From assembly GCA_041562215.1 (NCBI GenBank), contig JBFEYJ010000008.1:1-34430 (forward strand): a DNA stretch of 34,430 nucleotides, written 5' to 3'. Of this stretch, positions 24,118 to 31,681 are shown one piece after another (the first letter of the stretch is position 1; each line of letters opens with the position of its first letter). Position numbers and translations under genes: made by a program. The notes under the pieces are model-generated. The model worked only from the letters and a program-made list of their open reading frames with translations. It was not told the origin of the DNA and ran no database searches. The DNA comes from JBFEYJ01 sp041562215 (GTDB taxonomy: Bacteria > Pseudomonadota > Gammaproteobacteria > Thiohalomonadales > Thiohalomonadaceae).

Positions 24118-24661
24118 AGTGTCCTTGTACCTCGGATAACAGAAGCAGGCGTCGCTCGTCCCCGTAGAGCTGCATGCCTACACCGCTGATACGCCCACTC
24201 GGCGCGCTAACAGTGACGAGGGTATCACTCTCACCATAGCGGGTCTCGGGATAAAGCTGCAAGTGGTCGGTTTCCAGTTTTAGTGGCTGGTTGTCGGAGC
24301 GTTGGGTCAGGATCACCGTGCCTTCAAGAATGATTTGATTGCTCTGCCCATCAATGCGTCCATCTGCCGCTTCTACCTGCCACTGCTCGCCTTGTGGAAG
24401 GAACACTGTCAACTGCGGTTGCTTCAGCTCCGTGTGGTCGCTGTCGGCAAAGTAGAGCAGGGCGTCGGATTTCATATGGTGGCTGGGCAGCCCCTCGGCA
24501 GTGGTGACGGTGGCGTCAAGGCCGTGGATGAAATAGGTGGTGATCGGCACTCCAGCCTGATCCGGTGTCGGTTTAGGCTCTTTGCCCTTTTGCGACAGCC
24601 AGGTGGTGACGAATACCAGCAGCGCCACCAAAAAGAGACGGAGCAGGTTGCGGCGGCTCAT
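24098..24661 (-). CDS. lptC: LPS export protein LptC
   Basis: Bitopic inner-membrane protein that passes LPS from the LptBFG transporter to LptA. The 187 residues have an N-terminal TM helix (about 8-26, LFLVALLVFVTTWLS) and a periplasmic OstA-like domain with the typical ITTYFIHGLDATVTTAEGLPSHHM and LEGTVILTQRSDNQPLKLETDHLQL segments. The ATG overlaps the kdsC stop by four bases. The order kdsC-lptC-lptA-lptB is the standard proteobacterial one. Confidence 0.94.
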   Translation of the reverse strand: MSRRNLLRLFLVALLVFVTTWLSQKGKEPKPTPDQAGVPITTYFIHGLDATVTTAEGLPSHHMKSDALLYFADSDHTELKQPQLTVFLPQGEQWQVEAADGRIDGQSNQIILEGTVILTQRSDNQPLKLETDHLQLYPETRYGESDTLVTVSAPSGRISGVGMQLYGDERRLLLLSEVQGHYDTTVR

Positions 24662-25182
24662 TCTAAATAAATGCCGAGCTGGCTCTCCAGAGTGCCCTGA
24701 GCCTGCATGATGAATTCACAAACATCACGCGCTGCAGCACGGCCACCTTGGTTTGGTGTGATCCAGTGGCTGTGCTGCTTGACCAGGGGGTGAGCATCCT
24801 GGACCGCAATGGCCAGTCCGGCCCGCAGTAGGATTGGCAGGTCCACCACATCGTCGCCGACATAGGCGACCTGCTTGGGCCCCAGTCCCAGGTGTTGGAT
24901 GAGCTCTTCAAAAGCGGGAAGTTTGTCCGCCTGGCCCTGATAGACGTGTTTGATGCCGAGACTATCCATGCGGTAGCTGACCACCTGTGAAGTGCGGCCG
25001 GTGATAATACCGATCTCTACCCCGCTGGACTGCAGCATTTTCATGCCATGGCCATCTCGGGAGTTAAAGGCTTTGTACTCCTGTCCGTCGTCACCGATGA
25101 ACAGGCTACCGTCAGTGAGTACACCGTCAACGTCGAAGATGACCAGGCGGATGGTGGCCGCTTTGTCCATAAGATCTTGCAT
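24658..25182 (-). CDS. kdsC: 3-deoxy-D-manno-octulosonate 8-phosphate phosphatase
   Basis: Removes phosphate from KDO 8-phosphate, giving KDO for the LPS inner core. It is a HAD-superfamily enzyme of the C0 type, without a cap domain. The 174 residues carry the nucleophile motif FDVDGVLTDG with Asp17 and Asp19, then the SRDGHGMKMLQSSGVEIGI block. ITGR carries the motif II Thr, and GDDVVDLPIL is motif IV. ATG 25182 is taken as start; ATG 25170, four codons later, is also possible. A 134-base gap separates it from kdsD, larger than between other genes of this unit. Confidence 0.95.
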   Translation of the reverse strand: MQDLMDKAATIRLVIFDVDGVLTDGSLFIGDDGQEYKAFNSRDGHGMKMLQSSGVEIGIITGRTSQVVSYRMDSLGIKHVYQGQADKLPAFEELIQHLGLGPKQVAYVGDDVVDLPILLRAGLAIAVQDAHPLVKQHSHWITPNQGGRAAARDVCEFIMQAQGTLESQLGIYLE

Positions 25183-25316
25183 TAGTCATTTACCTAAATC
25201 AGATGCGTGTGGCAGGAGGCGATGATCGAAGCATGCATTGTACGAATGATATCAATATATATCGTGCTCCGATCCTAATCCTTGCAGATTTTTCTCTTGT
25301 CCCTTGTCTCCTGGTT
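25183..25316 (-). other. kdsD-kdsC spacer with short direct repeats
   Basis: This 134-base spacer is the largest gap inside the long - strand unit. On the + strand its right end carries CTTGTC-type repeats (about 25294-25312). An AT-rich patch (TATATATC, about 25255-25263) might be part of an internal promoter for kdsC-lptCAB, but I cannot place a convincing -35 element. No hairpin with a T-run is seen. Confidence 0.3.
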
Positions 25317-26303
25317 TCATACAACGCCTGCGCGTAGTAGATCGTGCATGTTCAGCGCACCGACCAGAATCCCATCATCGTCGGTCACCGGCAGGGCATT
25401 GATGCGTTTGTCGTCCATAATGCGCAGTGCTTCGGCTGCCAGCAGGTGCGCCTCTACAGTCGTGCATTGGCGCTGCATGACATCGGCGACGCAGAGCTTC
25501 TTGATCTGCACCTCGCCGTGATCGAGCAGTCGGCGTAGATCACCGTCGGTAAATACTCCACTCACCCGTCCTGATTCATCCACAACGGTGGTCATACCAA
25601 GACCCTTTCGGCTCATCTCCAGCAGCGCCTCACTGAGGGTGGCTGTTTGGCTGACCCGGGGAACGTTATTGCCGCTGTGCATCAGGTCTTCGATACGCAA
25701 CAATAGTCGGCGGCCGAGGCTGCCGGCCGGGTGGGAACGGGCGAAATCTTCCTCGGTAAAACCGCGTGATTCGAGTAGCGCTATGGCAAGCGCATCACCC
25801 ATGGCCAAGGAGGCGGTGGTGCTCGCCGTGGGAGCGAGCCCGAGAGGGCACGCCTCCTTGGCGACTGAAACATCGATGTTGGCATCGGCCGTGCGGGCAA
25901 GGCGTGATCCGGGGTTGCCGGTAAGGGTGATGAGGGGAACCCCAAGTCGCTTGATAATAGGCAGAATCGTTAGAATTTCGTCTGTCTCGCCCGAATTGGA
26001 TAACGCGAGCACCACGTCCTTGGGGGTGATCATGCCCAGATCACCGTGACTGGCCTCTCCCGGATGGACAAAAAATGCGGGTGTGCCGGTGCTGGCCAGG
26101 GTGGCGGCGATCTTATCGCCAATGTGCCCTGATTTCCCCATACCGGTAACGACGATGCGCCCCTCGCAGTGGAGCATATACTGACAGGCGTTGACGAAGT
26201 CTGCATTGACGCGTTGTTTCAGCGCGAGGATGGCCTCCGCTTCGGTGTCGAGCACCGCGCACCCCAGTTGTTTCAGCTTCTCTTTGTCAAAATCCCGGGT
26301 CAT
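25317..26303 (-). CDS. kdsD: Arabinose-5-phosphate isomerase
   Basis: Interconverts ribulose 5-phosphate and arabinose 5-phosphate, the first committed step toward KDO. The 328 residues are full length. A SIS sugar-isomerase domain (about 40-180) holds VVTGMGKSGHIGDKIAATLASTG and the FVHPGEASHGDLGM loop. Two CBS domains follow (about 210-268 and 276-328), with GVFTDGDLRRLLD and the closing ALNMHDLLRAGV. It starts eight bases after the HMA gene. The neighbours kdsC and lptCAB act in the same LPS pathway. Confidence 0.96.
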   Translation of the reverse strand: MTRDFDKEKLKQLGCAVLDTEAEAILALKQRVNADFVNACQYMLHCEGRIVVTGMGKSGHIGDKIAATLASTGTPAFFVHPGEASHGDLGMITPKDVVLALSNSGETDEILTILPIIKRLGVPLITLTGNPGSRLARTADANIDVSVAKEACPLGLAPTASTTASLAMGDALAIALLESRGFTEEDFARSHPAGSLGRRLLLRIEDLMHSGNNVPRVSQTATLSEALLEMSRKGLGMTTVVDESGRVSGVFTDGDLRRLLDHGEVQIKKLCVADVMQRQCTTVEAHLLAAEALRIMDDKRINALPVTDDDGILVGALNMHDLLRAGVV

Positions 26304-26311
26304 TGTCCGCC

Positions 26312-26512
26312 TCAGCCCTCTGGGTAACCCAGTTCTTGCAACTTTCCCGCGATCCGTTCACGAGAGAGTTCGCTGCCGATCACGGTAACCTTTCCAGTAT
26401 CAATGGCGACTTCGATGCTGTCGACACCGGGCAGCGACTTCAGGCCGTTTTCAATAGCGCTGGCACAGCCGCCGCATTTGACGTTTTTTACGTTAAAAAT
26501 TTCACTTTGCAT
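26312..26512 (-). CDS. Heavy-metal-associated (HMA) domain protein, CopZ-like
   Basis: A 66-residue single HMA domain, probably cytoplasmic. The metal-binding pair is Cys13 and Cys16 in NVKCGGCASAIENGL, followed by LPGVDSIEVAIDTGKVTVIG and the terminal helix RIAGKLQELGYP. The usual Met before TC is replaced (VKC instead of MTC). Copper carrying is the usual role of the family, but the metal is not proven here. Translation is well defined: AGGAGG (26520-26525) overlaps the yrbG stop and sits seven bases before the ATG, so it is coupled to yrbG. No copper ATPase or regulator is nearby, so its placement before kdsD is odd. Confidence 0.9.
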   Translation of the reverse strand: MQSEIFNVKNVKCGGCASAIENGLKSLPGVDSIEVAIDTGKVTVIGSELSRERIAGKLQELGYPEG

Positions 26513-26523
26513 TGAGAGTCCTC

Positions 26524-27498
26524 CTAACCAATGGCGTCATAGTACAGGAAGCCAAGGTAGCCCAGATATCCGAGCAACAGCAAGCCACCTTCACTACGCG
26601 TGATATGGCCCGGCTTGAGAAAGCCGTAGCCCATGATGAACAGGGCGACGGTGAGGCCGATCATGGCGGGAAAGTCGCGGGTCAGCACGGCCGCCGGTGT
26701 GAGGGTGGGATGAATTACGCCGGGCATGCCCAATACTGCGAGCAGATTGAACATATTCGAACCCAGCACATTCCCTACGGCGATGTCGTGCTCACCTTTA
26801 AGGGCGCTCATCACCGAGGCGGCCAGTTCCGGCAGACTGGTACCGATGGCGACAATAGTCAGTCCGATGATGAGATCACTGACCCCGAACGATTGGGCAA
26901 CGTTAACGGCCCCCCACACCAGCATGCGGGAGCTGACCATCAGGATTATCAGTCCCAGGAGCAGCCAGAAAATTGCCTTTGTCATCGGCATATGCGCCGG
27001 AATTTCGTCGGTGTACTCACTAGCCATTGGATCGGCATTCCGGCGCTCGCGCAGTCCGAGTGCCACCATCCAGTACACCAGAGCTCCCATGCCGGTTAGG
27101 AGGATGATGCCGTCGATGCGGCTCATTTCACCATCGAGCAGCAGCGCCAGAGCAATCAGCATCACCACAAACAGCAGTGGAAATTCGCGTTTGAGAGTTT
27201 CTGAGCGGACGCTTAGCGGGACCACCAGGGCGGTAATACCCAATACCAGACCGATATTGGTGATGTTTGATCCCAGTGCGTTGCCGATACCCATATCAGG
27301 ATTTCCCGACCACGCCGCTACCGCTGAGACCAGCATCTCCGGTGCCGAGGTCCCGAAACCGACAATGGTCAGGCCGATAATGAGCGGGCTGACTCCCAGA
27401 TTTCGGGCAGTAGCGGAAGCACCGATGACGAAGCGGTCAGCGCCCCATATCAACAGGGCGAAACCGGCGAGGATGGCGAGCAGGGAGGTCCAAAGCAT
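26524..27498 (-). CDS. yrbG: CaCA-family calcium/sodium antiporter YrbG
   Basis: Inner-membrane cation exchanger of the CaCA superfamily; the exact ions of bacterial YrbG are not settled. The 324 residues contain the duplicated alpha repeats: GFGTSAPEMLVS (47-58) with GNALGSNITNIGLVLG, and AIGTSLPELAAS (217-228) with GNVLGSNMFNLLAVLG. About ten TM segments are visible, with a polar central loop near residues 150-172. Position before kdsD matches E. coli yrbG-kdsD, except that a small HMA gene is inserted. Confidence 0.94.
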   Translation of the reverse strand: MLWTSLLAILAGFALLIWGADRFVIGASATARNLGVSPLIIGLTIVGFGTSAPEMLVSAVAAWSGNPDMGIGNALGSNITNIGLVLGITALVVPLSVRSETLKREFPLLFVVMLIALALLLDGEMSRIDGIILLTGMGALVYWMVALGLRERRNADPMASEYTDEIPAHMPMTKAIFWLLLGLIILMVSSRMLVWGAVNVAQSFGVSDLIIGLTIVAIGTSLPELAASVMSALKGEHDIAVGNVLGSNMFNLLAVLGMPGVIHPTLTPAAVLTRDFPAMIGLTVALFIMGYGFLKPGHITRSEGGLLLLGYLGYLGFLYYDAIG

Positions 27499-27521
27499 AG
27501 GAAGCCGTTATCGGTGGTTGG

Positions 27522-27570
27522 AAAAAACAGGGGGCATTAAATCGATTGCATGGTCACAATGCAAGCCCTG
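27522..27570 (-). terminator. Candidate intrinsic terminator or attenuator between mlaA and yrbG
   Basis: Read on the - strand directly after the mlaA stop, CAGGG and GCATT pair with AATGC and CCCTG. Six T's follow (AAAAAA at 27522-27527 on the + strand). The stem has a small internal loop and a long apical loop that can form its own TTGCAT/ATGCAA hairpin. Only 23 bases separate the T-run from the yrbG ATG, leaving little room for a separate promoter, so partial read-through is possible. Confidence 0.5.
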
Positions 27571-28347
27571 TCAGTGTGTGGACTCACCGGCCTCCGGTGA
27601 GTCGGGATCGGCCAGTGGGTCGAATTCCTCACTGAAGGGATCGAATTCATCGATGGCCGATTGTGGCGGATTTCCGTCATATACCAGATTCCGGCGCCGT
27701 TGCAGATAGGCATCACGCATGAAGGTGTAAGGGTCGAGTGCTGCGGTGTCGAGAATTCGGCTGGCGCGCAGCAGCCCTTCACGGGTATCGATGACATAGA
27801 GGGCTTGTGCTGCCCAGTAGGTAGTGTTGTCGTCAATGCTTGACAGGGGATCGAGCTCCCAGTCGACAGGCGTGGCAAGTCCGTCACGCAGGGTGCTTGG
27901 TCCGAGAAACGGTAGCACCAGATAAGGTCCTGAGCCCACTCCCCAGTGGCCAAGCGTCTGGCCGAAATCTTCATTGTGTTTTGGCAGATCCATGTGCGAG
28001 GCAACGTCAAACAGACCACCAAGTCCGAAGGTGGTGTTGAAGGTTATGCGGCCAAAATCCGACAGGCTCTGCTCGAATTTCAGTTGGAGCAAGCCATTGA
28101 TCAGCACCAGCACATCATCCAGATTGCTGAAAAAATTGCTGATACTGTTGTTGACCGGTGTGGGCACCACATTATGGTAGGCCGTGGCCAGCGGCTTGAG
28201 AATAGTTCTGTCCAAATCGTCGTTAAAGGCGTAAGCCGCTCGATTGAATCCCTCAAAGGGGTCACGCTCATCGGCAACCTGCACGGAGGCGCAGCCGCTG
28301 CTGAGCAGAATGAAAAACAGTATGAAAAGGGTCCTTGGATGAAACAC
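27571..28347 (-). CDS. mlaA: Outer-membrane lipoprotein MlaA (VacJ)
   Basis: Removes misplaced phospholipids from the outer leaflet of the outer membrane and hands them to MlaC. The 258 residues start with a lipoprotein signal (ILLSSGC, lipidated Cys19). The VacJ core follows: DPFEGFNRAAYAFNDDLDR, NFFSNLDDV, FGRITFNTTFGLGGLFDVAS, then EDFGQTLGHWGVGSGPYLVLPFLGPS. An acidic, Pro-rich tail ends the protein. GTG 28347 is supported by AAGGA (28355-28359) seven bases upstream. In E. coli mlaA is unlinked to mlaFEDCB; here it lies about 1.2 kb from mlaF in divergent orientation. Confidence 0.96.
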   Translation of the reverse strand: MFHPRTLFILFFILLSSGCASVQVADERDPFEGFNRAAYAFNDDLDRTILKPLATAYHNVVPTPVNNSISNFFSNLDDVLVLINGLLQLKFEQSLSDFGRITFNTTFGLGGLFDVASHMDLPKHNEDFGQTLGHWGVGSGPYLVLPFLGPSTLRDGLATPVDWELDPLSSIDDNTTYWAAQALYVIDTREGLLRASRILDTAALDPYTFMRDAYLQRRRNLVYDGNPPQSAIDEFDPFSEEFDPLADPDSPEAGESTH

Positions 28348-28419
28348 AGCGGGGTCCTTGATGATTTGGTTTAATTGTGGCGATTATGAAGAGAGCTATG
28401 GCCGGGAATCAAGTACGGC

Positions 28420-28605
28420 TCATCGACTGGTGACCCGAGTGACGCCGCAACGGCTGCAGCGGTAGCGGGTGACCAGCTTGCCGCTTTTGACATCGAACGG
28501 GTTGCCCTTGACCACCTCCCACCTGTGAAAACCACTCTTGCACAGGGTTTTGCCTTTGTGTTTTTCCTGCAGGCTGGGACGTTTGAAGCGAACAACATCA
28601 CCCAC
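28420..28605 (-). CDS. Small conserved zinc-ribbon-like protein, function unknown
   Basis: A 61-residue basic protein of unknown function. Two widely spaced half-sites could bind zinc: TLCKSGFHRWEV (Cys and His) and YRCSRCGVTR (CxxC). The middle has NPFDVKSGKLVTRY. Start is GTG 28605, well supported by AGGAG (28614-28618) eight bases upstream. The ribbon pattern and clean translation signals argue that it is real despite its size. It is followed 72 bases later by mlaA on the same strand. It could bind nucleic acid or a ribosomal component, but nothing in the sequence decides this. Confidence 0.8.
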   Translation of the reverse strand: MGDVVRFKRPSLQEKHKGKTLCKSGFHRWEVVKGNPFDVKSGKLVTRYRCSRCGVTRVTSR

Positions 28606-28868
28606 CGCTTATTCTCCTGTAATGTATCTGTGGCGAATTGCGCTATTCTATCCGAGTTTGGCGAATATGTTTAAGTGAACACGTCCTCATCTCACTGCAA
28701 AGACACCGATGGCGAAATGATCACAATGGCTTATTCTGGTGTGTGACGGCACTGTTGCACCCTGTAGGGAAAGCAATTGTGAGCGTGAACTACCTGTAAA
28801 AGTCGATTTCTCGGCGTCCTTTGCGGTGATAATGCCAGACAGGACTGGAACACAGTAGTGGAGCTGCC
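28606..28868. other. Divergent intergenic region between zinc-ribbon gene and DUF72-like gene
   Basis: This 263-base region separates the two divergent transcription units and should hold promoters in both directions. The - strand candidate is listed separately. On the + strand GATAAT (28828-28833) is a fair -10 about 35 bases before the ATG at 28869, but no good -35 accompanies it. I see no RNA gene or repeat. Confidence 0.4.
28645..28673 (-). promoter_or_regulatory. Candidate sigma-70 promoter for the zinc-ribbon gene and mlaA
   Basis: On the - strand TAAACA, 17 bases, then TAGAAT (28645-28650 on the + strand) fits a sigma-70 promoter: four of six -35 bases and five of six -10 bases. It would start transcription near 28638, leaving a leader of about 33 bases that contains the AGGAG site. 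The assignment is by eye only. Confidence 0.35.
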
Positions 28869-29507
28869 ATGCAGATTGAACTCGCGGCCTATGGTTGGCA
28901 AGGTCCGGCCTGGTCGACCTTCTATCCAAAGGATATGCCATCAGACTGGAGACTGGATTACTACAGCAATGAGTTGACCAGTCTTGTGGTGCCGGCGGCT
29001 GACTGGGCCAGGACGAGCATCGATGTCGCCTCAGAGTGGCTGGCAGCGGCCTCGCCTGGGTTTCGTTTCTACTGGGAGATCGCCGATGCCGAGGGGGCAA
29101 TCCGTTTGCTGGAGTTGGCCAGGCAACAGGATGAGTCGAGAAGTCATATTGGTGGCTGGATGTTTCAATCGGGCCTGATTCTGGAGCACGAACTCTTTGA
29201 AGCTCTGTCAGATTGTCTCCCCGGAGCGGCGTATGGGCAGCGACCTGTGTCAACGCTACAGGCCGAGCTACTGGCGGCGCAGGGGATCACGCTGTGCTGG
29301 CAGGAGGGTGTAAAGCTCAATTGTCGGGGGAGAAGGCTTCGTATACTGCAGATACGCCAGAGACCGGATATGCGGGCACTTCGTCGAACGCTTGAGGAAC
29401 AGTATGCGGCCGGCGTCGATCGTCTTTTAATATTTGTTGTACCCGACCCTCAGACTTTTCCCCTCTTGCAGGAACTTCGGACCTTCATCGAACTGTACAA
29501 TGGTTGA
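28869..29507 (+). CDS. Uncharacterised protein with weak DUF72-like N-terminus
   Basis: I do not firmly recognise this 212-residue protein. The N-terminal pattern YGWQGPAW, FYPKDMPSDWRLDYYSNEL is reminiscent of the opening of DUF72 (YecE-like TIM-barrel) proteins, where an aromatic-rich FYP..LP..YY motif follows a GW. The rest, including FRFYWEIAD, a long Leu/Arg helix and a C-terminal VDRLLIFVVPDPQTFPLLQELRTFI, could be half of such a barrel, but full DUF72 proteins are longer. There is no signal peptide or TM segment. GGAG (28860-28863) five bases before ATG 28869 supports the start. It lies 89 bases before mlaF on the same strand and may be co-transcribed with it. Confidence 0.7.
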   Translation: MQIELAAYGWQGPAWSTFYPKDMPSDWRLDYYSNELTSLVVPAADWARTSIDVASEWLAAASPGFRFYWEIADAEGAIRLLELARQQDESRSHIGGWMFQSGLILEHELFEALSDCLPGAAYGQRPVSTLQAELLAAQGITLCWQEGVKLNCRGRRLRILQIRQRPDMRALRRTLEEQYAAGVDRLLIFVVPDPQTFPLLQELRTFIELYNG

Positions 29508-29596
29508 CCTGAGTGCTGCTTTAGAAGACACTTGCCCGCAAATCAAAATAACGGCCAGGTTGTGGTCGTACTCCTTTGATATTTAGGGATAGTGTA

Positions 29597-30424
29597 ATGT
29601 CACCAACAGACGATGCGCCGCTGGTAAAGATTCGGGGGCTGTGTTTTTCACGTGGTTCACGAAAGATCTTCGACGGTGTCGATCTCGATATTCCGCGTGG
29701 CAAGGTCACTGCCATCATGGGGCCTAGCGGTACCGGTAAGACTACTCTTCTTAAGCTAATCGGCGGTCAGCTGCGTCCCCAGTCAGGGACCATACACGTC
29801 GACGGCGAAGAAGTGCACAAGCTCTCCCGCGACAAACTTTATCGACTGCGCAAGCGAATGGGGCTGCTGTTCCAGAGCGGTGCACTGCTGACCGACTTAA
29901 ATGTCTTCGAGAACGTTGCCTTCCCGCTTCGCGAGCATACCAAACTGCCTGAGTCGATGATTCGTGATCTGGTATTGATGAAGCTTGAGGCGGTGGGTCT
30001 TCGCGGCGCACGTCACCTTAGCACCAGCGAGCTTTCCGGTGGCATGGCTCGTCGCGTGGCCTTGGCACGTGCTATTGCACTGGACCCGATGATGATCATG
30101 TACGATGAACCCTTCACCGGGCAGGATCCCATTTCCATGGGGGTGCTGGTCAAACTTATCCGTCGTTTGAATGATGCTTTGGGCCTCACCAGTATCGTCG
30201 TCTCTCATGATGTGCAGGAAACAGCGGCAATTTCCGATTACATCTATCTCCTTTCCGGCGGCAAGGTGGTGGGGCAGGGAACCCCTGAGGAACTCGACCG
30301 CTCTGATTCGGCGTGGGCGCAACAGTTTCTCCAGGGGCTCCCTGATGGCCCGGTGCCATTTCATTATGCGGCGGAGGAATATGCCCGTGATTTGCTCGCA
30401 GGACGCGAAGGGGAGGTGGCCTGA
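29597..30424 (+). CDS. mlaF: Phospholipid ABC transporter ATPase MlaF
   Basis: ATPase of the MlaFEDB inner-membrane complex, which moves phospholipids between membranes to keep outer-membrane asymmetry. The 275 residues show Walker A GPSGTGKTT at 42-50, the Q-loop in GLLFQSGALLTDLNVFENVAF, signature LSGGMARRVALARA from 146, Walker B MIMYDEPFTGQDP with Glu171, and the switch His in VVSHDVQE. ATG 29597 has AGGGA (29584-29588) eight bases upstream and is preferred to TTG 29576. The last base of its TGA is the first base of the mlaE ATG. Confidence 0.97.
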   Translation: MSPTDDAPLVKIRGLCFSRGSRKIFDGVDLDIPRGKVTAIMGPSGTGKTTLLKLIGGQLRPQSGTIHVDGEEVHKLSRDKLYRLRKRMGLLFQSGALLTDLNVFENVAFPLREHTKLPESMIRDLVLMKLEAVGLRGARHLSTSELSGGMARRVALARAIALDPMMIMYDEPFTGQDPISMGVLVKLIRRLNDALGLTSIVVSHDVQETAAISDYIYLLSGGKVVGQGTPEELDRSDSAWAQQFLQGLPDGPVPFHYAAEEYARDLLAGREGEVA

Positions 30425-31206
30425 TGCTTGACTGGTTGCAACGTCTGGGGCAGAGCGGCCTGGGATTTTTCGAGCGCCTGGGTCGTGCTCATTTGCTCTT
30501 CTACTACATTCTCTCCGGGATCCCCAGTGTCATCGTACGCTTCAGTCTGCTGATCCAGCAGATCTATTCGGTAGGTGTGCTTTCTCTGCTGATCATTCTT
30601 GTTTCCGGCCTCTTTGTCGGCATGGTTTTGGGTCTGCAGGGCTATAACACTCTCGTCGACTTCGGCGCAGAAGAGTCTCTTGGCACTGTGGTCGCGCTCA
30701 CTCTGGTTCGCGAGCTCGGCCCGGTGGTCACCGCCCTGCTGTTTGCCGGCCGTGCCGGCTCGGCCTTGACGGCTGAGATTGGCCTCATGAAGGCTACTGA
30801 GCAGCTTTCAGGCATGGAAATGATGGCGGTAGACCCTATCAGACGTGTGCTGTCACCGCGTTTTCTGGCCGGCTTCCTCTCGATGCCGCTGCTTGCCGCC
30901 ATTTTCAGTGCGGTGGGTGTCATGGGGGGATATTTTGTCGGTGTCGGCCTCCTCGGGGTGGACGAAGGGGCTTATTGGTCGCAGATGCAGTCCAGTGTTG
31001 ATCTGCACGAAGATATTTACAACGGTGTGATCAAAAGCTTTGTCTTCGGTGTGGTGGCAAGCTGGATCGCTATTTTCGAAGGCTATGATGCAACACCTAC
31101 CTCGGAAGGGGTGAGTCGTGCGACCACCCGCACCGTTGTGCATACCTCACTGGCTGTTCTGGGGCTGGATTTCATCCTCACCGCGTTGATGTTTGGAGAC
31201 AACTGA
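30424..31206 (+). CDS. mlaE: Phospholipid ABC transporter permease MlaE
   Basis: Transmembrane permease of the Mla complex; two copies sit with MlaF below the MlaD ring. The 260 residues match E. coli MlaE in length. They contain the family core: VGMVLGLQGYNTLVDFGAE, LTLVRELGPVVTALLFAGRAGSALTAEIGLMKATEQL, and the ATTRTVVHTSLAVLGLDFILTALMF C-terminus. Five or six TM segments are visible. The start overlaps mlaF by one base (TGATG), so translation is coupled. Confidence 0.97.
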   Translation: MLDWLQRLGQSGLGFFERLGRAHLLFYYILSGIPSVIVRFSLLIQQIYSVGVLSLLIILVSGLFVGMVLGLQGYNTLVDFGAEESLGTVVALTLVRELGPVVTALLFAGRAGSALTAEIGLMKATEQLSGMEMMAVDPIRRVLSPRFLAGFLSMPLLAAIFSAVGVMGGYFVGVGLLGVDEGAYWSQMQSSVDLHEDIYNGVIKSFVFGVVASWIAIFEGYDATPTSEGVSRATTRTVVHTSLAVLGLDFILTALMFGDN

Positions 31207-31207
31207 T

Positions 31208-31681
31208 ATGATGCATTCAAGGACCGTCGAAATTTGGGTCGGCCTGTTTATCGCCGGGGGCATGGCTGCGCTGTTCATGCTTGCTATGCAGGTGAGTAAT
31301 CTCACCGTGGTCAGTAATGATGAAGGGTATGCGGTTACCGCCCGCTTTGAGAATATCAGTGGCCTGAAGGTCCGTTCACCGGTGACCATGGCCGGTGTGC
31401 GTGTCGGCAGGGTAACCGATATCGGTTTCGACCCGCAGACCTTTGAGGCGGTAGTGACCATGCGCATCAGCAGTGACTACAACCAGTTACCGGCCGATAC
31501 CAGTGCCAGCATCTTCACTGCCGGCCTGCTTGGTGAGCAGTATGTGGGCCTTGATGCCGGTGGGGATATGGAGTTCCTTGAGGATGGCAGCGAGATCATT
31601 CTGACCCAGTCGGCGTTGATCCTCGAGCAGCTGATCGGCCAGTTCCTGTTCAGCAAGGCCTCGGAGGGAGAAGCGAAATGA
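31208..31681 (+). CDS. mlaD: Phospholipid transport MCE protein MlaD
   Basis: Forms a periplasmic hexameric MCE ring through which lipids pass between MlaE and MlaC. The 157 residues have a TM helix (about 9-30, VGLFIAGGMAALFML) and one MCE domain (about 38-115, with YAVTARFENISGLKVRSPVTMAGVRVGRV and FTAGLLGEQYVGL). The C-terminal helix ILEQLIGQFLF forms the ring pore. It is shorter than E. coli MlaD (183) because the low-complexity tail is missing. ATG 31208 sits nine bases after GGAG (31195-31198); the tandem ATG at 31211 is an alternative. Confidence 0.96.
   Translation: MMHSRTVEIWVGLFIAGGMAALFMLAMQVSNLTVVSNDEGYAVTARFENISGLKVRSPVTMAGVRVGRVTDIGFDPQTFEAVVTMRISSDYNQLPADTSASIFTAGLLGEQYVGLDAGGDMEFLEDGSEIILTQSALILEQLIGQFLFSKASEGEAK

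Noticed and set aside
26726..27709. 327-codon open frame on the + strand opposite yrbG and the end of mlaA
   Set aside because: Its composition is rich in Ser, Arg and Pro, typical of an antisense reading of a membrane protein gene, and it crosses two real genes and a candidate terminator.
28687..29253. 188-codon open frame on the - strand opposite the DUF72-like gene
   Set aside because: The + strand frame has a good ribosome site and normal amino acid composition. The - strand frame is rich in Ser, Pro and Arg and runs across the promoter region.
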